The notes beneath the pieces were generated by a model. That model did no database searches. It saw only the letters and a program-made list of their open reading frames with translations, and was not told where the DNA came from. DNA of 64,000 nucleotides from Streptomyces sp. GS7 (GTDB taxonomy: Bacteria; Actinomycetota; Actinomycetes; Streptomycetales; Streptomycetaceae), in the NCBI RefSeq assembly GCF_009834125.1, contig NZ_CP047146.1:4023501-4087500 (forward strand). The letters are read 5' to 3'. A program made the translations under genes and the position numbers. Of this stretch, positions 45,616 to 54,600 are shown piece after piece (positions within the stretch are counted from its first letter, which is position 1; every line of letters begins with the position of its first letter).

Positions 45616-46002
45616 TTACTCGGCGGGTGTGCAGAAGCCCATGACCCGCTCGACGCCGGCCCGGTTGTACCAGCTGCGGTCGAACAGCACGATCTCGCCG
45701 GTTGCGGGAAGGTGTTGGGTGTAGCGCTGGAAGTACCACTGGGGGCGTTCGCGCTCGGTGGGTGGGGGCAGCGCGACGATGTGGGGCACCCGGGGGTTGA
45801 GGTATGCGGTCACTCGCTTGATGGTGCTGCCCTTCCCGGCTGCGTCCCGCCCTTCGAAGACGACGACGAGCCGGGCGCCCTTGGCGCGGACCCACTCCTG
45901 GAGCTTCACCCGCTCCGTCTGCAGGCGGTACAGCTGGTGTTCGTACCGTGCCTTCGACAGCTTCCGCGTTCCGCGGCTCCTGCCTTCCTGGCCGTCCGCC
46001 AT
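45616..46002 (-). pseudogene. Polyphosphate kinase 2, C-terminally truncated
   Basis: The protein is 128 residues from ATG 46002. The PPK2 P-loop kinase start is well kept: [20 protein letters not shown], Walker [41 protein letters not shown] and Walker [20 protein letters not shown]. It stops at CTPAE, where the family continues for another 120-150 residues including the lid module. It is therefore unlikely to make or use polyphosphate. It is divergent from the CBS-BON gene and shares its GGGCC palindrome region. Confidence 0.85.
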
Positions 46003-46088
46003 GTACCGACGGTCGGAGCGCTGGGCCGGTGCGGGCGGGCAGTGTGGCCAAAGCGGGTCCGCCGGAGCTGCGGCGTAGGGCAGGGGAA

Positions 46089-46104
46089 AGGGCCGGACGG
46101 CCCT
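46089..46104. promoter_or_regulatory. GGGCC-N4-GGCCC palindrome, site 1
   Basis: AGGGCC-GGAC-GGCCCT, a perfect 6+6 inverted repeat. It lies 103 bases upstream of the CBS-BON start at 46207 and 87 bases upstream of the divergent PPK2 start. The same pattern recurs at other stress genes of this island; it is likely the operator of a DevR/OsdR-type response regulator (inference). Confidence 0.6.
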
Positions 46105-46206
46105 GTGCGGACGAGTTGGTGCGTCGCAGGCTGAGGAGTGATGTCGGACCGGGAGCACCCGCACGGCAACCGTGTGCCGCGGAGCTGGTCCCGAGGAGGC
46201 GCCACC

Positions 46207-46890
46207 ATGCCGAACACTCCGCACGGGGTCAGCGATGTCATGACGCAGCCTGTGGCAGCCGTGGACCGTGAAGCCGGCTTCAAGACGATCGTCGAGACCA
46301 TGCAGCGGTGGCGGGTGAGCGCCCTGCCGGTGCTCTCGGCGGAGCGGCGGGTGGTCGGCGTGGTGTCCGAGGCCGATCTGCTGCCCAAAGAAGGGTTCCG
46401 GGAGGCGGACGCGGACCGGCTTGAACGTCTGCGGCTGTCCGACGACGTACGCCGGGCGGAAGCCCTGACGGCGGGCGAGCTGATGACCAGCCCCGCGGTG
46501 ACGGTGCACGGCGATGCGGCCCTGGCCCAGGCGGCGCGGACGATGGCCACGGCCTCGGTCAAACGTCTGCCGGTCGTGGACGGCAACGGCCTGCTGGTGG
46601 GCATTGTCAGCCGTGCCGACCTGCTGAAGGTGTTCCTGCGGTCCGATGAGGACCTTGCGGAGGAGGTGCGGCGGGTGCTCGTGACGTTCTTCGCCGCGCC
46701 GACGAAGGGTCTGCACGTCGAGGTTGGGGACGGCGTGGTCACGCTGAGCGGGCGGATGCGGGACCGGTCGCTGGTGCCTGTGGTGGCGCGTCTGGTGCGC
46801 GGTATCGAGGGGGTGGTGGACGTGGAGTACGACGTAACGGGTGTCGCGCCGGTACGGGTCGGTCCGTCAACGGAGGGCTCGTCGCTGTGA
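46207..46890 (+). CDS. CBS-BON domain stress protein
   Basis: The protein is 227 residues from ATG 46207, with GAGGAGG 7 bases upstream. It has two CBS repeats ([76 protein letters not shown]) followed by a BON domain ([52 protein letters not shown]). The linker of the two CBS units is about 40 residues. BON domains bind membranes or partners, and CBS pairs bind adenine nucleotides, so a sensor of energy state is likely. It is paralogous to the 48060 gene (same order, about 65 percent alike by eye). Confidence 0.93.
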   Translation: MPNTPHGVSDVMTQPVAAVDREAGFKTIVETMQRWRVSALPVLSAERRVVGVVSEADLLPKEGFREADADRLERLRLSDDVRRAEALTAGELMTSPAVTVHGDAALAQAARTMATASVKRLPVVDGNGLLVGIVSRADLLKVFLRSDEDLAEEVRRVLVTFFAAPTKGLHVEVGDGVVTLSGRMRDRSLVPVVARLVRGIEGVVDVEYDVTGVAPVRVGPSTEGSSL

Positions 46891-46927
46891 CGGCTCGCCG
46901 AGAGGCGCGTGGTGCCTGCGCGAGTGC

Positions 46928-47812
46928 TCAGCCGTGCGGGACGACGGCGACCGGGGCGAGGCAGTGGTGCAGGACGGCGTGGGCGATGTGCCCGATGTGA
47001 GACGGAGCCGGCCGTGCCGTGCGGCGGTGACGCCCGATGACGACGAGTGCCGCGTGGGTGGCGGCATCGAGCAGGTGGTGGGCCGGCTCGCCGATGACAG
47101 CCTGCGCCGCCAACTCCACGCCCGGGTATCTTTCCTGCCACGGTCGCAGCGCCTGGCGCACGGAGTCCCGCTCGCCGGCCGAGAGGTCGGAGCCGAACCT
47201 CAGCGCCGCACCGAGGCCGTAGAGGTGATACGGCGGTGGGTTCCAGCCGTGCACCACCACCAAGGGCGCGGCGCGCACGGCCGCGGTCTCGAAGGCGAAA
47301 CCGATCACCTCGTTGCAGGGGCGGCTGAGATCCAGGCCGAGGACTACCGGAAGGGGCGGTCCTGGTTCTGCACCGGGAGGTGGTTGTTCCACTGAGCGCC
47401 CGGCCCGGACGAGGACGACGGGCGCTTCCGCGTGGGCGACGGTGGCCATACTCACCGAGCCGAGCAGGAAGCCGGTGAGTCTCCCTGCACCGACTGTGCC
47501 GATCACCAGCATCTCGGCGTCCTTCGCGGCCTGGCACAGCACATCCCGTGGTGGGCCGACGACGAAGTCCGCCGTGATGTCGAGGTCCGGGTGGAGCTGC
47601 CGCAGTCGATCGGTCAGCTCCTGGGGACCCCCCTGCGACCAGCGGCGGGCGGCCTCCGGCCCGGCGGGTGGGGCGTGGGAGTGGGGTTGCCGCTCCCAGG
47701 CGTGGAGCAGCCGCAACGGCAGGTCCCTGAGCACCGCCTCGCGGGCGCCCCAGTCCGCGGCGGCCAGGCTCGCGGGCGAGCCGTCCACACCGACGGCAAC
47801 GGGGCGCGACAT
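46928..47812 (-). CDS. Universal stress protein, two UspA domains
   Basis: The protein is 294 residues from ATG 47812 with GGGAGG upstream. The first UspA domain starts RPVAVGVDGSPASLAAADWG and has the ATP loop VIGTVGAGRLTGFLLGSVSM (G-x-x-G-x(9)-G-S). The second starts LPVVLGLDLSRPCNEVIGFA, where the usual VGVDGS aspartate loop is changed, and ends VVIGRHRRTARPAPSHIGHI, a degenerate ATP loop. So only the first half looks able to bind ATP. Tandem USPs are typical DevR/OsdR-regulon members in actinobacteria. It is divergent from the CBS-BON gene at 48060; two palindromes lie between. Confidence 0.92.
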   Translation of the reverse strand: MSRPVAVGVDGSPASLAAADWGAREAVLRDLPLRLLHAWERQPHSHAPPAGPEAARRWSQGGPQELTDRLRQLHPDLDITADFVVGPPRDVLCQAAKDAEMLVIGTVGAGRLTGFLLGSVSMATVAHAEAPVVLVRAGRSVEQPPPGAEPGPPLPVVLGLDLSRPCNEVIGFAFETAAVRAAPLVVVHGWNPPPYHLYGLGAALRFGSDLSAGERDSVRQALRPWQERYPGVELAAQAVIGEPAHHLLDAATHAALVVIGRHRRTARPAPSHIGHIAHAVLHHCLAPVAVVPHG

Positions 47813-47882
47813 GCCCCACCTCCCAGACGATGGATGAGCGCGTCGTCGCTCCCAGACTGCGCGGTGTGCTCGCCTCGCGGGA

Positions 47883-47982
47883 GGGGCCGCTGGGCCCGAG
47901 GGAGGTCTGGTCGGCCCCCGCGCGGGGCCGGAGCTGCGACGCGTGCGCCGGTCGGTCGGCGGAGGTAGGGCCGTACGGCCCC
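47883..47982. promoter_or_regulatory. Two GGGCC-N4-GGCCC palindromes, sites 2 and 3
   Basis: Site 2: GGGGCC-GCTG-GGCCC at 47883-47897, 71 bases from the USP start on the minus strand. Site 3: AGGGCC-GTAC-GGCCCC at 47967-47982, 78 bases from the CBS-BON start on the plus strand. One site serves each divergent promoter, at similar distance. Confidence 0.6.
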
Positions 47983-48059
47983 TGCCGGAGGCGGACGGCC
48001 AACCGCACGCTGAAGGTGTGTCGCAGCCCGGTAGAGCGGTCGCAGGAGGAGGCGGCGTC

Positions 48060-48734
48060 ATGGCGCACACCCCGCACACGGTCAGCGACGTGATGACCCG
48101 GACGGTGGTCGCCGTCGGTCAGGAGGCCCGCTTCAAGGAGATCGTCGAGACCATGGAGCAGTGGCAGGTGAGCGCCCTGCCGGTGCTCGCGGGGGAGGGG
48201 CGAGTGATCGGCGTGGTCTCCGAGGCCGACCTGCTGCCCAAGGAGGAGTTCCGGGACGCGGCACCGGACCGGATGGAGCAGCGGCAACGTCTGGCGGACC
48301 TGCGCAAGGCCGGCGGTCTCACGGCGGGCGAGTTGATGAGCACCCCGGCGCTGACGGTGCGCGCGGACGAGACCATCGCCCAGGCGGCACGCACGATGGC
48401 GCGCAAGTCGGTCAAGCGGCTGCCCGTCGTCGACAGCCACGGCATGCTGCAGGGCGTCGTCAGCCGCGCGGACCTGCTGAAGGTCTTCCTGCGCTCCGAC
48501 GAGGACCTGGCGGCGGAAGTACGGACGGAGATCGTCGACCGGCTGTTCACCGGGACTGCGCAGAAGGTCGAAGTGAGCGTCGAGGAGGGCGTGGTGACGT
48601 TGCGCGGACCGATCCGCGACACTGCGCTGCTGCCAGTCCTGTCCCGCCTGGTGCGGGCGGTCGAGGGCGTGGTGGACGTGACGTTCGACGTCCGCACGGC
48701 TCCGACGACGGAGAAGCGCACGGTGGCCGGCTGA
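48060..48734 (+). CDS. CBS-BON domain stress protein, second copy
   Basis: The protein is 224 residues from ATG 48060 after GCAGGAGGAGG. Domain order equals the 46207 paralogue: CBS 1 ([36 protein letters not shown]), CBS 2 ([40 protein letters not shown]), BON (VEVSVEEGVVTLRGPIRDTA, AVEGVVDVTFDV). Nucleotide-contacting G-x-V-S-x-A-D ends are complete in both CBS units. Duplication together with the neighbouring USP and PPK2 genes suggests an old block copy within the island. Confidence 0.93.
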   Translation: MAHTPHTVSDVMTRTVVAVGQEARFKEIVETMEQWQVSALPVLAGEGRVIGVVSEADLLPKEEFRDAAPDRMEQRQRLADLRKAGGLTAGELMSTPALTVRADETIAQAARTMARKSVKRLPVVDSHGMLQGVVSRADLLKVFLRSDEDLAAEVRTEIVDRLFTGTAQKVEVSVEEGVVTLRGPIRDTALLPVLSRLVRAVEGVVDVTFDVRTAPTTEKRTVAG

Positions 48735-48831
48735 GGGAAGGCGTCGGTGCGCGGAATGCATGGCAGGCGGCGGGACGCACGGGAACGACCGTCGCGGAGG
48801 CGCGGCCAGGCCCGGGGAAGGACGAGGTGCG

Positions 48832-50530
48832 ATGACGGAAACGGCGTCCGTGGTCCGCGCGGTGCGCGCTGCTCGCCGACGGGAGTACGGTCCGGCTGCG
48901 TCCCGCGTGCCCGGAGGACCGCGCGCAGGTGCTGCGCTTCTACGGCGAGATGTCGGCGGACAGCCTGCGCCGCCGGTTCTTCGTGGTGAGCCGCCGCTCC
49001 GGTGAACGGGCGGCCGACCGGCTCTGCGTGCCCGACACCCCCGGACACCGCACTTTGGCCGCCTTCCAGGGCGACCGGCTGGTCGGTGTCGCCGAGTACG
49101 AGACCGGCGACGCTCCGACCACCGCCGATATCGCCCTGGCGGTCGCCGACGACTGCCACCGCCGCGGCGTGGGCACCCTGCTGCTGGAGCACCTCGTGCA
49201 CACCGCCCGCGAGAACGGCGTCACCGCCTTCACCGCCGACCTGCTCGCGGACAACCACCCCATCCACCGCGTCCTGGCCGATCTCGGGCTGCGCGTCACC
49301 CGGCGGTACGAGGGCACCACAGTGCACGGTGTCATCCGCCTCGAACCCGACGAGAGGTATCTGTCCGCCGTGGATCTGCGGGGGCGCACCGCCGACACCG
49401 CGAGCCTGCGCCCGTTGCTGCGGCCCCGCTCGGTCGCGGTCGTCGGAGCCGGGACCCGACCCGGGTCGGTGGGGCGGGCGGTCCTGCGCAACCTGCGCGG
49501 CGGCCACTTCCGCGGGCTCCTCCACGCGGTCAACCCGCATGCCCACGCGGTCCTGCACGTCCCCGCGTTCTCGTCCGTCGGCGACCTGCCGGCGCCGCCC
49601 GACCTCGCCGTCATCGCCGTACCGGCGGCGGACGTCCCCGGCGTCGCGGCGCAGTGCGGCCGGGCCGGGGTGAAGGCGCTGGTGGTGGTGACCGCCGGCC
49701 TGGACGCGGACCGGACCGCGGAGTTGACGGCGGCCTGCCGCCGCTGGGGCATGCGGATGGTCGGACCCAACTGCCTGGGCATCGCCAACACGGAACCGGG
49801 CGTCCGGCTCGACGCGACCTTCGCCGTCGGCCGGCCGCTGTCCGGCACCGCCGGTGTCGCCGTGCAGTCCGGGGGTGTCGGCATCGCGCTCCTCGACGGG
49901 CTCTCCCGCCTCGGCATCGGCGTCTCCAGCTTCGTCTCGCTCGGTGACAAGCGCGATGTCAGCGGCAACGACCTCCTCCAGTGGTGGGAGTGCGACGAGC
50001 GCACCGAACTGGCCCTGCTGCATCTGGAGTCGTTCGGGAACCCCCGGGCCTTCTCCCGTACGGCCCGGCGCGTCACCCGGCGCATGCCGGTGCTCACCGT
50101 CGACGCCGGACGGTCGGCGGCCGGCCGCCGGGCCGCCGCCTCGTACACCGCCGCCGCGCCCACGCCCACCATGACCCGTAGGGCGCTGTTCACCCAGGCC
50201 GGTATCACCGCCGCCCACACCCTCGGGGAACTCCTGGACACCGCGGCGCTGCTGCACTCCCAGCCGCTGCCCGCGGGCGAGCGGGTCGCCGTGATCTCCA
50301 ACGCCGGTGGGGCCGGCGTCCTGGCTGCCGACGCCTGCGCCGACGCGGGGCTGGCCGTACCGGAACTTCCCACGGGGCTCGCTCAGGAACTGCTCGCCAT
50401 GCTTCCAGCAGGCGCCGGTACCGGAAACCCCCCGGTCATCGCGCGGCCCGACGGCAGCACCGTCGTGGACGCCCGGGTGCGACTGTTGCCGCGCCGGGCG
50501 ACCGACCCCTATCTGCGCCGGCTCCCGTGA
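48832..50530 (+). pseudogene. GNAT + acyl-CoA synthetase-like protein, frameshifted and internally deleted
   Basis: ATG 48832 opens MTETASVVRAVRAA, but the GNAT domain (LLADGSTVRLRPACPEDRAQ, LRFYGEMSADSLRRRFFVVS) is in the next frame after a shift near 48865. GTG 48929 could still start a 533-residue product. GNAT acetyl-CoA loop: DDCHRRGVGTLLLEHLVHTA. The CoA-binding domain follows (RPRSVAVVGAGTRPGSVGRA, GPNCLGIANTEPGVRLDATF) and the ligase domain (VAVQSGGVGIALLDGLSRLG). At AGAGTGNPPVI it jumps to ARPDGSTVVDARVRLLPRRA, the far C-terminus of the ATP-grasp domain. About 300 residues are lost. Intact relatives are lysine acetyltransferases (Pat) or ADP-forming acyl-CoA synthetases. Confidence 0.75.
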
Positions 50531-50572
50531 GGCCGGCGGCGGACGGCGGGACGCGCGCAGGAGGGAACCGAG

Positions 50573-51165
50573 ATGAAGCGGCGACGGGTCGGGGTGGTCA
50601 TGACCGGCGACGTCGTCTGCGCGCACGGCGGGACGTAGGCCGCTGAACTGGCGCGGTTGACGGCTGAGTTCGGCATCAGCGGCGTGCCGGTGGTCCACCG
50701 CGACGACAAGGTGCTCGGGGTCGCCTCGGCCACGGACCTGGAACGTGCGCGCCGGACGGGCGACGGCTCTCCAGACCGCTCCGCGCAGATCTGATGTCCA
50801 GCCCCGCCCACACCATCCGCGTCGGCGACTCGGTCGTCAGAGCCGCCCGTCTGATGTCCTCGTACCGCATCGAGCGACTCCCGGTCGTGGAGGAGGAGGC
50901 CCGCCTCGTCGGCATGCTCACCCGGCGCGATGTTCTCAGGGTCTTTGCCCGCTCCGACGAGGAGATCCGTGACGAGGCCATCGACGAGATCGTGGTGCGG
51001 ACGATGTGGCTGAACACGGCTGGCGTCTGCGTCTCCGTCCGGGACGGTGTGGTGATTGTCGGAAGGGTCCCTGGAAAGCAGTGGCCAGGTGGCTGCCCTG
51101 GTCCGGATGATGCGGCAGATCGACGGCGTGACCGCGGTGGTCGACCGGCTCAACCACCGGCGGGC
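50573..51165 (+). pseudogene. Third CBS-BON gene, broken
   Basis: ATG 50573 reads MKRRRVGVVMTGDVVCAHGG, then a TAG at about 50636, then LARLTAEFGISGVPVVHRDD and VLGVASATDLERARRTGDGS. After a frameshift CBS 2 continues from 50794 (AARLMSSYRIERLPVVEEEA, LVGMLTRRDVLRVFARSDEE). A second frameshift separates the BON halves GVCVSVRDGVVIV and SLESSGQVAALVRMMRQIDG, VTAVVDRLNHR. Three lesions in a gene whose two paralogues are intact. Confidence 0.8.
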
Positions 51166-51242
51166 GGGGCCCTGGCGGGGGCCGGAGCGGGATCCGGAGG
51201 GCGATGCGCCACCGCCACTACCGTCGTTCCTTCGCCGTACCG

Positions 51243-51258
51243 CGGGCCGTTCGGCCCG
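51243..51258. promoter_or_regulatory. GGGCC-N4-GGCCC palindrome, site 4
   Basis: CGGGCC-GTTC-GGCCCG, a perfect 6+6 inverted repeat 108 bases upstream of the Hsp20 start, about the same distance as sites 1 and 5 from their genes. Confidence 0.6.
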
Positions 51259-51365
51259 GGGCCCAGCGCCCATCGGCTCATTGGCCGACAAGGAGCCGGG
51301 GAGCAGGCTCGACGGCAAGGGGCAGGGTTCCACCGCCCTGGGGCCATCTTGACTGAGGAGCAACG

Positions 51366-51800
51366 ATGGGCAACGTACTGCAACGGCACCCGGCACGCAC
51401 CCTCTCGATGCAGGACGTGTTCGACCGGCTGGAAGGCGGGATCCTCGGAGGGCCGTGGCACTTCGGCACACACGAGATCCGCATCGAAGAACACCTGGCA
51501 GAGGACGCGTACCAGGTCAAGGCGGAGCTGCCGGGCATCGACCCGGAGAAGAACCTGGAGATCGACGTCACGGGTGACTTCCTGACCATCCGCGCCGAGC
51601 GCGAGGAGCGCACGGAGACCAAGGAGAGCTCGGAGTTCCACTACGGCTCGTTCGCACGCGCGGTGCGGCTGCCCGCCGGGGCCCGCGGCGACAGGGCGAC
51701 CGCCGACTACTCCGACGGCATCCTCACCGTCCGGGTACCGCTGGAGGCGGCGAAGGGCGAGACCACCAAGATCCCCGTCACCCGGACCCGGCCCAGCTGA
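51366..51800 (+). CDS. Hsp20 / alpha-crystallin small heat-shock protein
   Basis: The protein is 144 residues with GAGGAGCAACG just before ATG 51366. The alpha-crystallin domain spans about 40-135: IRIEEHLAEDAYQVKAELPG, LEIDVTGDFLTIRAEREERT, FHYGSFARAVRLPAGARGDR, and the classic A-x-Y-x-D-G-I-L-T-V-x-V end (ADYSDGILTVRVPLEAAKGE). A short C-terminal TKIPVTRTRPS carries an I-x-V tail for oligomer formation. This acidic, HspX-like type is induced with hypoxia genes in mycobacteria, in agreement with the neighbouring palindrome. Confidence 0.95.
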   Translation: MGNVLQRHPARTLSMQDVFDRLEGGILGGPWHFGTHEIRIEEHLAEDAYQVKAELPGIDPEKNLEIDVTGDFLTIRAEREERTETKESSEFHYGSFARAVRLPAGARGDRATADYSDGILTVRVPLEAAKGETTKIPVTRTRPS

Positions 51801-51831
51801 GTCGCAAGGCGACGGAACAGGAAAAGAAGGC

Positions 51832-51873
51832 CAGGGCCGAGGCGCGATCCCAGAGCGATCACCACCGGCCCTG
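51832..51873. terminator. Inverted repeat between convergent Hsp20 and DUF1876 genes
   Basis: CAGGGCCG (51832-51839) and CGGCCCTG (51866-51873) can form an 8-base stem with a 26-base loop. The position between two gene ends suggests a weak bidirectional terminator. Confidence 0.35.
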
Positions 51874-51875
51874 CG

Positions 51876-52151
51876 TCACGTGGTCACCTTCGTCGAGCGC
51901 CGCAGCGACTCCCGTACGCCCTCCAGGTCGTCGGACGCGGTGCGCGCCAGTTGTCCGGCCAGGTCGCTCATCGCGCGGCTGGCGGCCAGTTCGTCACCGA
52001 TCTCGGGGACGTTCGGGTCCTGCGGATTGCACCGGGCGGTGCCGTGCCCGGTGAGCATGGTGGCCCCGGTGTCGAGAACCACATGGGCCTTCGTGGTGCT
52101 CCCCTCCTCGAAGAGGTGCAGCCGTACCTTCCACTCGACGGTCCTGGCCAT
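51876..52151 (-). CDS. DUF1876 domain protein
   Basis: The protein is 91 residues from ATG 52151, with AGGAGGT upstream on the coding strand. It matches the DUF1876 pattern ARTVEWKVRLHLFEEGSTTK, AHVVLDTGATMLTGHGTARC and IGDELAASRAMSDLAGQLAR. The fold is a small alpha/beta domain reminiscent of double-stranded RNA-binding proteins. Function unknown; family members are repeatedly located in DevR/OsdR-type regulons beside USPs and hydrogenase genes, as here. It is convergent with Hsp20. Confidence 0.88.
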   Translation of the reverse strand: MARTVEWKVRLHLFEEGSTTKAHVVLDTGATMLTGHGTARCNPQDPNVPEIGDELAASRAMSDLAGQLARTASDDLEGVRESLRRSTKVTT

Positions 52152-52281
52152 GACATACCTCCTGTGGCGACCTCCAGGATCGGCCCGCGCCACGGGAGCG
52201 CGACAGGGCTGAAGCGCCTTCTCCCATGAGCCGGCCGGCCCTTCGTCCTCTCGCCTCGCGACGGCGGGACGGACGCTGACC

Positions 52282-52788
52282 TCAGCCTTCGCCATCCGCC
52301 GCTCCACCGCAGTGCACGAGGTCGTGCTCGATCCGTGCGACCAGCGGGGGAACGGCGGCGGCGACCGACGGCGACAGGGTGGTGCCCGGCCCGGTGTCCG
52401 CGGCTTCCACCGCGTAGACAAGCAGTTCCCCCGGCAGCCGACCTAGTACACGAGCCAGCTCCACGGCATCGCCCAGGGTGAAACCATGCGAACTGGTCTC
52501 GCTCCAGGGGCTGCGGGAGAGCGCGTCGTGAATGCGGAACCGGTGGACGTGGCCTGGCCGGGACGGACGGGAACGGGCCGCGTCCACGACGATCGCCCGG
52601 TCCGCACCCTCCCAGGCACTGATGAGCCGGGCGGGTTCCCCATCGGTGCGGAACAGAGCGACGCCGCGGGGGAGCCGGCGCCGCGCGAGTTCGGCCACCA
52701 CCGCCCACCCCACGCCGTCATCGCGACGGTGGTCGTTGCCGATGCCGATCACGGCGATCCGTGTGGGGGAGCCGGAGGAACGATCCAT
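52282..52788 (-). CDS. [NiFe]-hydrogenase maturation protease
   Basis: The protein is 168 residues from ATG 52788. It is the HyaD/HycI/HoxW fold: RIAVIGIGNDHRRDDGVGWA carries the nickel-binding acidic residue of G-N-x-x-x-x-D-D-G-x-G. RAIVVDAARSRPSRPGHVHR carries the second (V-D-A) and SSHGFTLGDAVELARVLGRL the histidine (S-S-H). It cleaves the C-terminal peptide of the hydrogenase large subunit after nickel insertion. It is divergent from the hydrogenase operon at 52964 (175-base gap), so supply of the protease is probably tied to the same regulator. No other Hyp maturation genes are in the window. Confidence 0.92.
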   Translation of the reverse strand: MDRSSGSPTRIAVIGIGNDHRRDDGVGWAVVAELARRRLPRGVALFRTDGEPARLISAWEGADRAIVVDAARSRPSRPGHVHRFRIHDALSRSPWSETSSHGFTLGDAVELARVLGRLPGELLVYAVEAADTGPGTTLSPSVAAAVPPLVARIEHDLVHCGGAADGEG

Positions 52789-52963
52789 GCCGTCCGTCCT
52801 TCCCCGCCCCGGCCGCCGCGGAGCCGTCCGAAGGCGCCCCCGGGGGCCGTCCGAGGTACAGGCAGCGCTGTATGGAGCACACCTCCGATCTGTCGGCCCC
52901 TGCAGAGATGGTGACCGGCCACATACTGACCGCGTTGGAGTGATCTGCACCGGAAGGCGGCCG

Positions 52964-54118
52964 ATGACGGGCGAGGCACCCACCGCGGTGATCGGGACCG
53001 ACGGGATGGCAGCACTGATCCGGATCCTCGCCGCGCGAGGCCGTACCGTCATCGGCCCTACCGCGCGCGACGGAGCGATCGTGCTGGCCGAACTCACCGA
53101 CGGCGACGAACTGCCCTACGGCTGGGGCGTGGAGTTGGAGGCCGGGCACTACCGTGTGCGGCCCCGCGAGGACGGAGCGGCGTTCGCGCACAGCGCCGGA
53201 CCTCAGTCGTGGAAGACCTACCTGCACCCGCAGCGCGAGCGGCAGTGGAGCGCCGACCGCGGATCCGACGGCGCCTGGGTCGTGACCGACGACGACACCC
53301 CGCCGCCGTCGTACGCCTTCCTCGGCGTCCGGCCCTGCGACCTGCGGGCGATCGCCGTGCAGGACCGGGTACTGGCCGGCGGGCCGCACACGGACAGCCG
53401 GTACCGAGCCCGTCGCGAACGGGCCTTCCTGGTCGCCGTGGAGTGCACCGAACCAGGTGCCACCTGCTTCTGTACCTCGATGGGCGCCGGCCCAGCCGCC
53501 GACGGCGGCTACGACTTGGCGCTGACCGAGGTCGTCGACGACAGCGGCCACCGCTTCTGGGCGCGGGCCGGTAGCGACGAGGGCGCATCGGTACTGGCCG
53601 AACTGCCGCAGCTGCCGGCCGACGCGTCGCTCGCCACCGTGGCACGGGAGAAGGTCGCTGCGGCGGCCGACCGGATGGGCCGCACCATGCCCGAGGTGGA
53701 CCTTCAGGTGCTGATGCGCGAGACCCTGGACGCCGACCGCTGGAACGACGTCGCCGCACGTTGCCTGAGCTGCGGCAACTGCACCATGGCCTGTCCGACC
53801 TGCTTCTGTACCTCGGCTGAGGACGTGACCGACCTGACGGGCGACCACGCCGAGCGGTGGCGGCGCTGGGAATCCTGTTTCGACCTGGAGTTCACCCATC
53901 TCCCGGGCGGGCCGGTCCGCGCCTCCGGCCGCAGCCGCTACCGGCAGTGGGCCACCCACAAACTCGGCACGTGGTTCGACCAGTTCGGCAGCTCGGGATG
54001 CGTGGGCTGCGGGCGGTGCATCGTCTGGTGCCCGGTCGGCATCGACATCACCGAGGAAGCCCACGCGCTGAACGCGGAGCGCGCGGCGGGCGGCGGGCCA
54101 AGGGAGGACACTTCGTGA
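52964..54118 (+). CDS. hydB: Hydrogenase (group 3b-type) beta subunit, iron-sulfur protein
   Basis: The protein is 384 residues from ATG 52964 with GGAAGGCGG upstream. It resembles HydB of sulfhydrogenase and AsrA of anaerobic sulfite reductase: a first half with YAFLGVRPCDLRAIAVQDRV and VECTEPGATCFCTSMGAGPA, a second half with two [4Fe-4S] ferredoxin motifs ARCLSCGNCTMACPTCFCTS and GCVGCGRCIVWCPVGIDITE. It passes electrons between the NAD(P)-linked gamma subunit and the delta/alpha hydrogenase dimer. It is the first gene of the operon; its stop overlaps the next start by four bases. Gene symbol by analogy with the Pyrococcus hydBGDA order. Confidence 0.88.
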   Translation: MTGEAPTAVIGTDGMAALIRILAARGRTVIGPTARDGAIVLAELTDGDELPYGWGVELEAGHYRVRPREDGAAFAHSAGPQSWKTYLHPQRERQWSADRGSDGAWVVTDDDTPPPSYAFLGVRPCDLRAIAVQDRVLAGGPHTDSRYRARRERAFLVAVECTEPGATCFCTSMGAGPAADGGYDLALTEVVDDSGHRFWARAGSDEGASVLAELPQLPADASLATVAREKVAAAADRMGRTMPEVDLQVLMRETLDADRWNDVAARCLSCGNCTMACPTCFCTSAEDVTDLTGDHAERWRRWESCFDLEFTHLPGGPVRASGRSRYRQWATHKLGTWFDQFGSSGCVGCGRCIVWCPVGIDITEEAHALNAERAAGGGPREDTS

Positions 54119-54600
54119 CCACTGACCGACCCGGCTTTTTCGGTGCACTGCCGCCCGTACACCGTGACCGGCTGCTCGCCTTCGCCCGCGAGGTCTCCTT
54201 CCCGGCGGGATTGCGGATCTTCGACGAAGGCGGTGTGGCCGACCGGTTCTGGGTCATCCGCTCCGGGACCGTGGCCCTCGACGTGTACGAGCCGGGCCGC
54301 GGCACGGCTGTCGTCGAAACCCTCGGTGAAGGTGAACTCCTCGGCTGGTCCTGGCTGTTCGCGCCCTACCACTGGCATCTCGGCGCGCAGACCCGCGCCC
54401 CGGTATCGGCGTACGAGTTCGATGCCCGGGAGGTCCGGGACGCGATCGACGCGGACCCGGCCTTCGGGCTGGCGGTCACCCGGTGCGTCGCCGCGGTGGC
54501 GATCGGCCGGCGGCTGCGTGCCTGCCGTACCCGCCTGCTGGACCTGTACGGCCCGCCCGGCGACGTGCGGCAGGCCGGGGCCGGGGAAGTGGCGCCGTGA
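54115..54600 (+). CDS. Cyclic nucleotide-binding (Crp-like sensor) domain protein
   Basis: The protein is 161 residues from GTG 54115 (GTGA overlap). It is one cNMP-binding beta-roll: FPAGLRIFDEGGVADRFWVI, RSGTVALDVYEPGRGTAVVE, TLGEGELLGWSWLFAPYHWH. The usual phosphate-binding cassette G-E-x(2)-G/A-L-x(5)-R-x-A becomes GEGELLGWSWLF, without the arginine, so the ligand may not be cAMP. There is no DNA-binding helix-turn-helix; about 35 helical residues follow the roll. Located inside the hydrogenase operon between beta and gamma genes, it probably adjusts activity or assembly of the enzyme (inference). Confidence 0.85.
   Translation: MTTDRPGFFGALPPVHRDRLLAFAREVSFPAGLRIFDEGGVADRFWVIRSGTVALDVYEPGRGTAVVETLGEGELLGWSWLFAPYHWHLGAQTRAPVSAYEFDAREVRDAIDADPAFGLAVTRCVAAVAIGRRLRACRTRLLDLYGPPGDVRQAGAGEVAP

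Noticed and set aside
52838..52860. GGGGCCGTCCGAGGTAC before the hydrogenase operon as another copy of the palindrome
   Set aside because: Only the left half agrees; the right half is not GGCCC, so it was not counted as a site.
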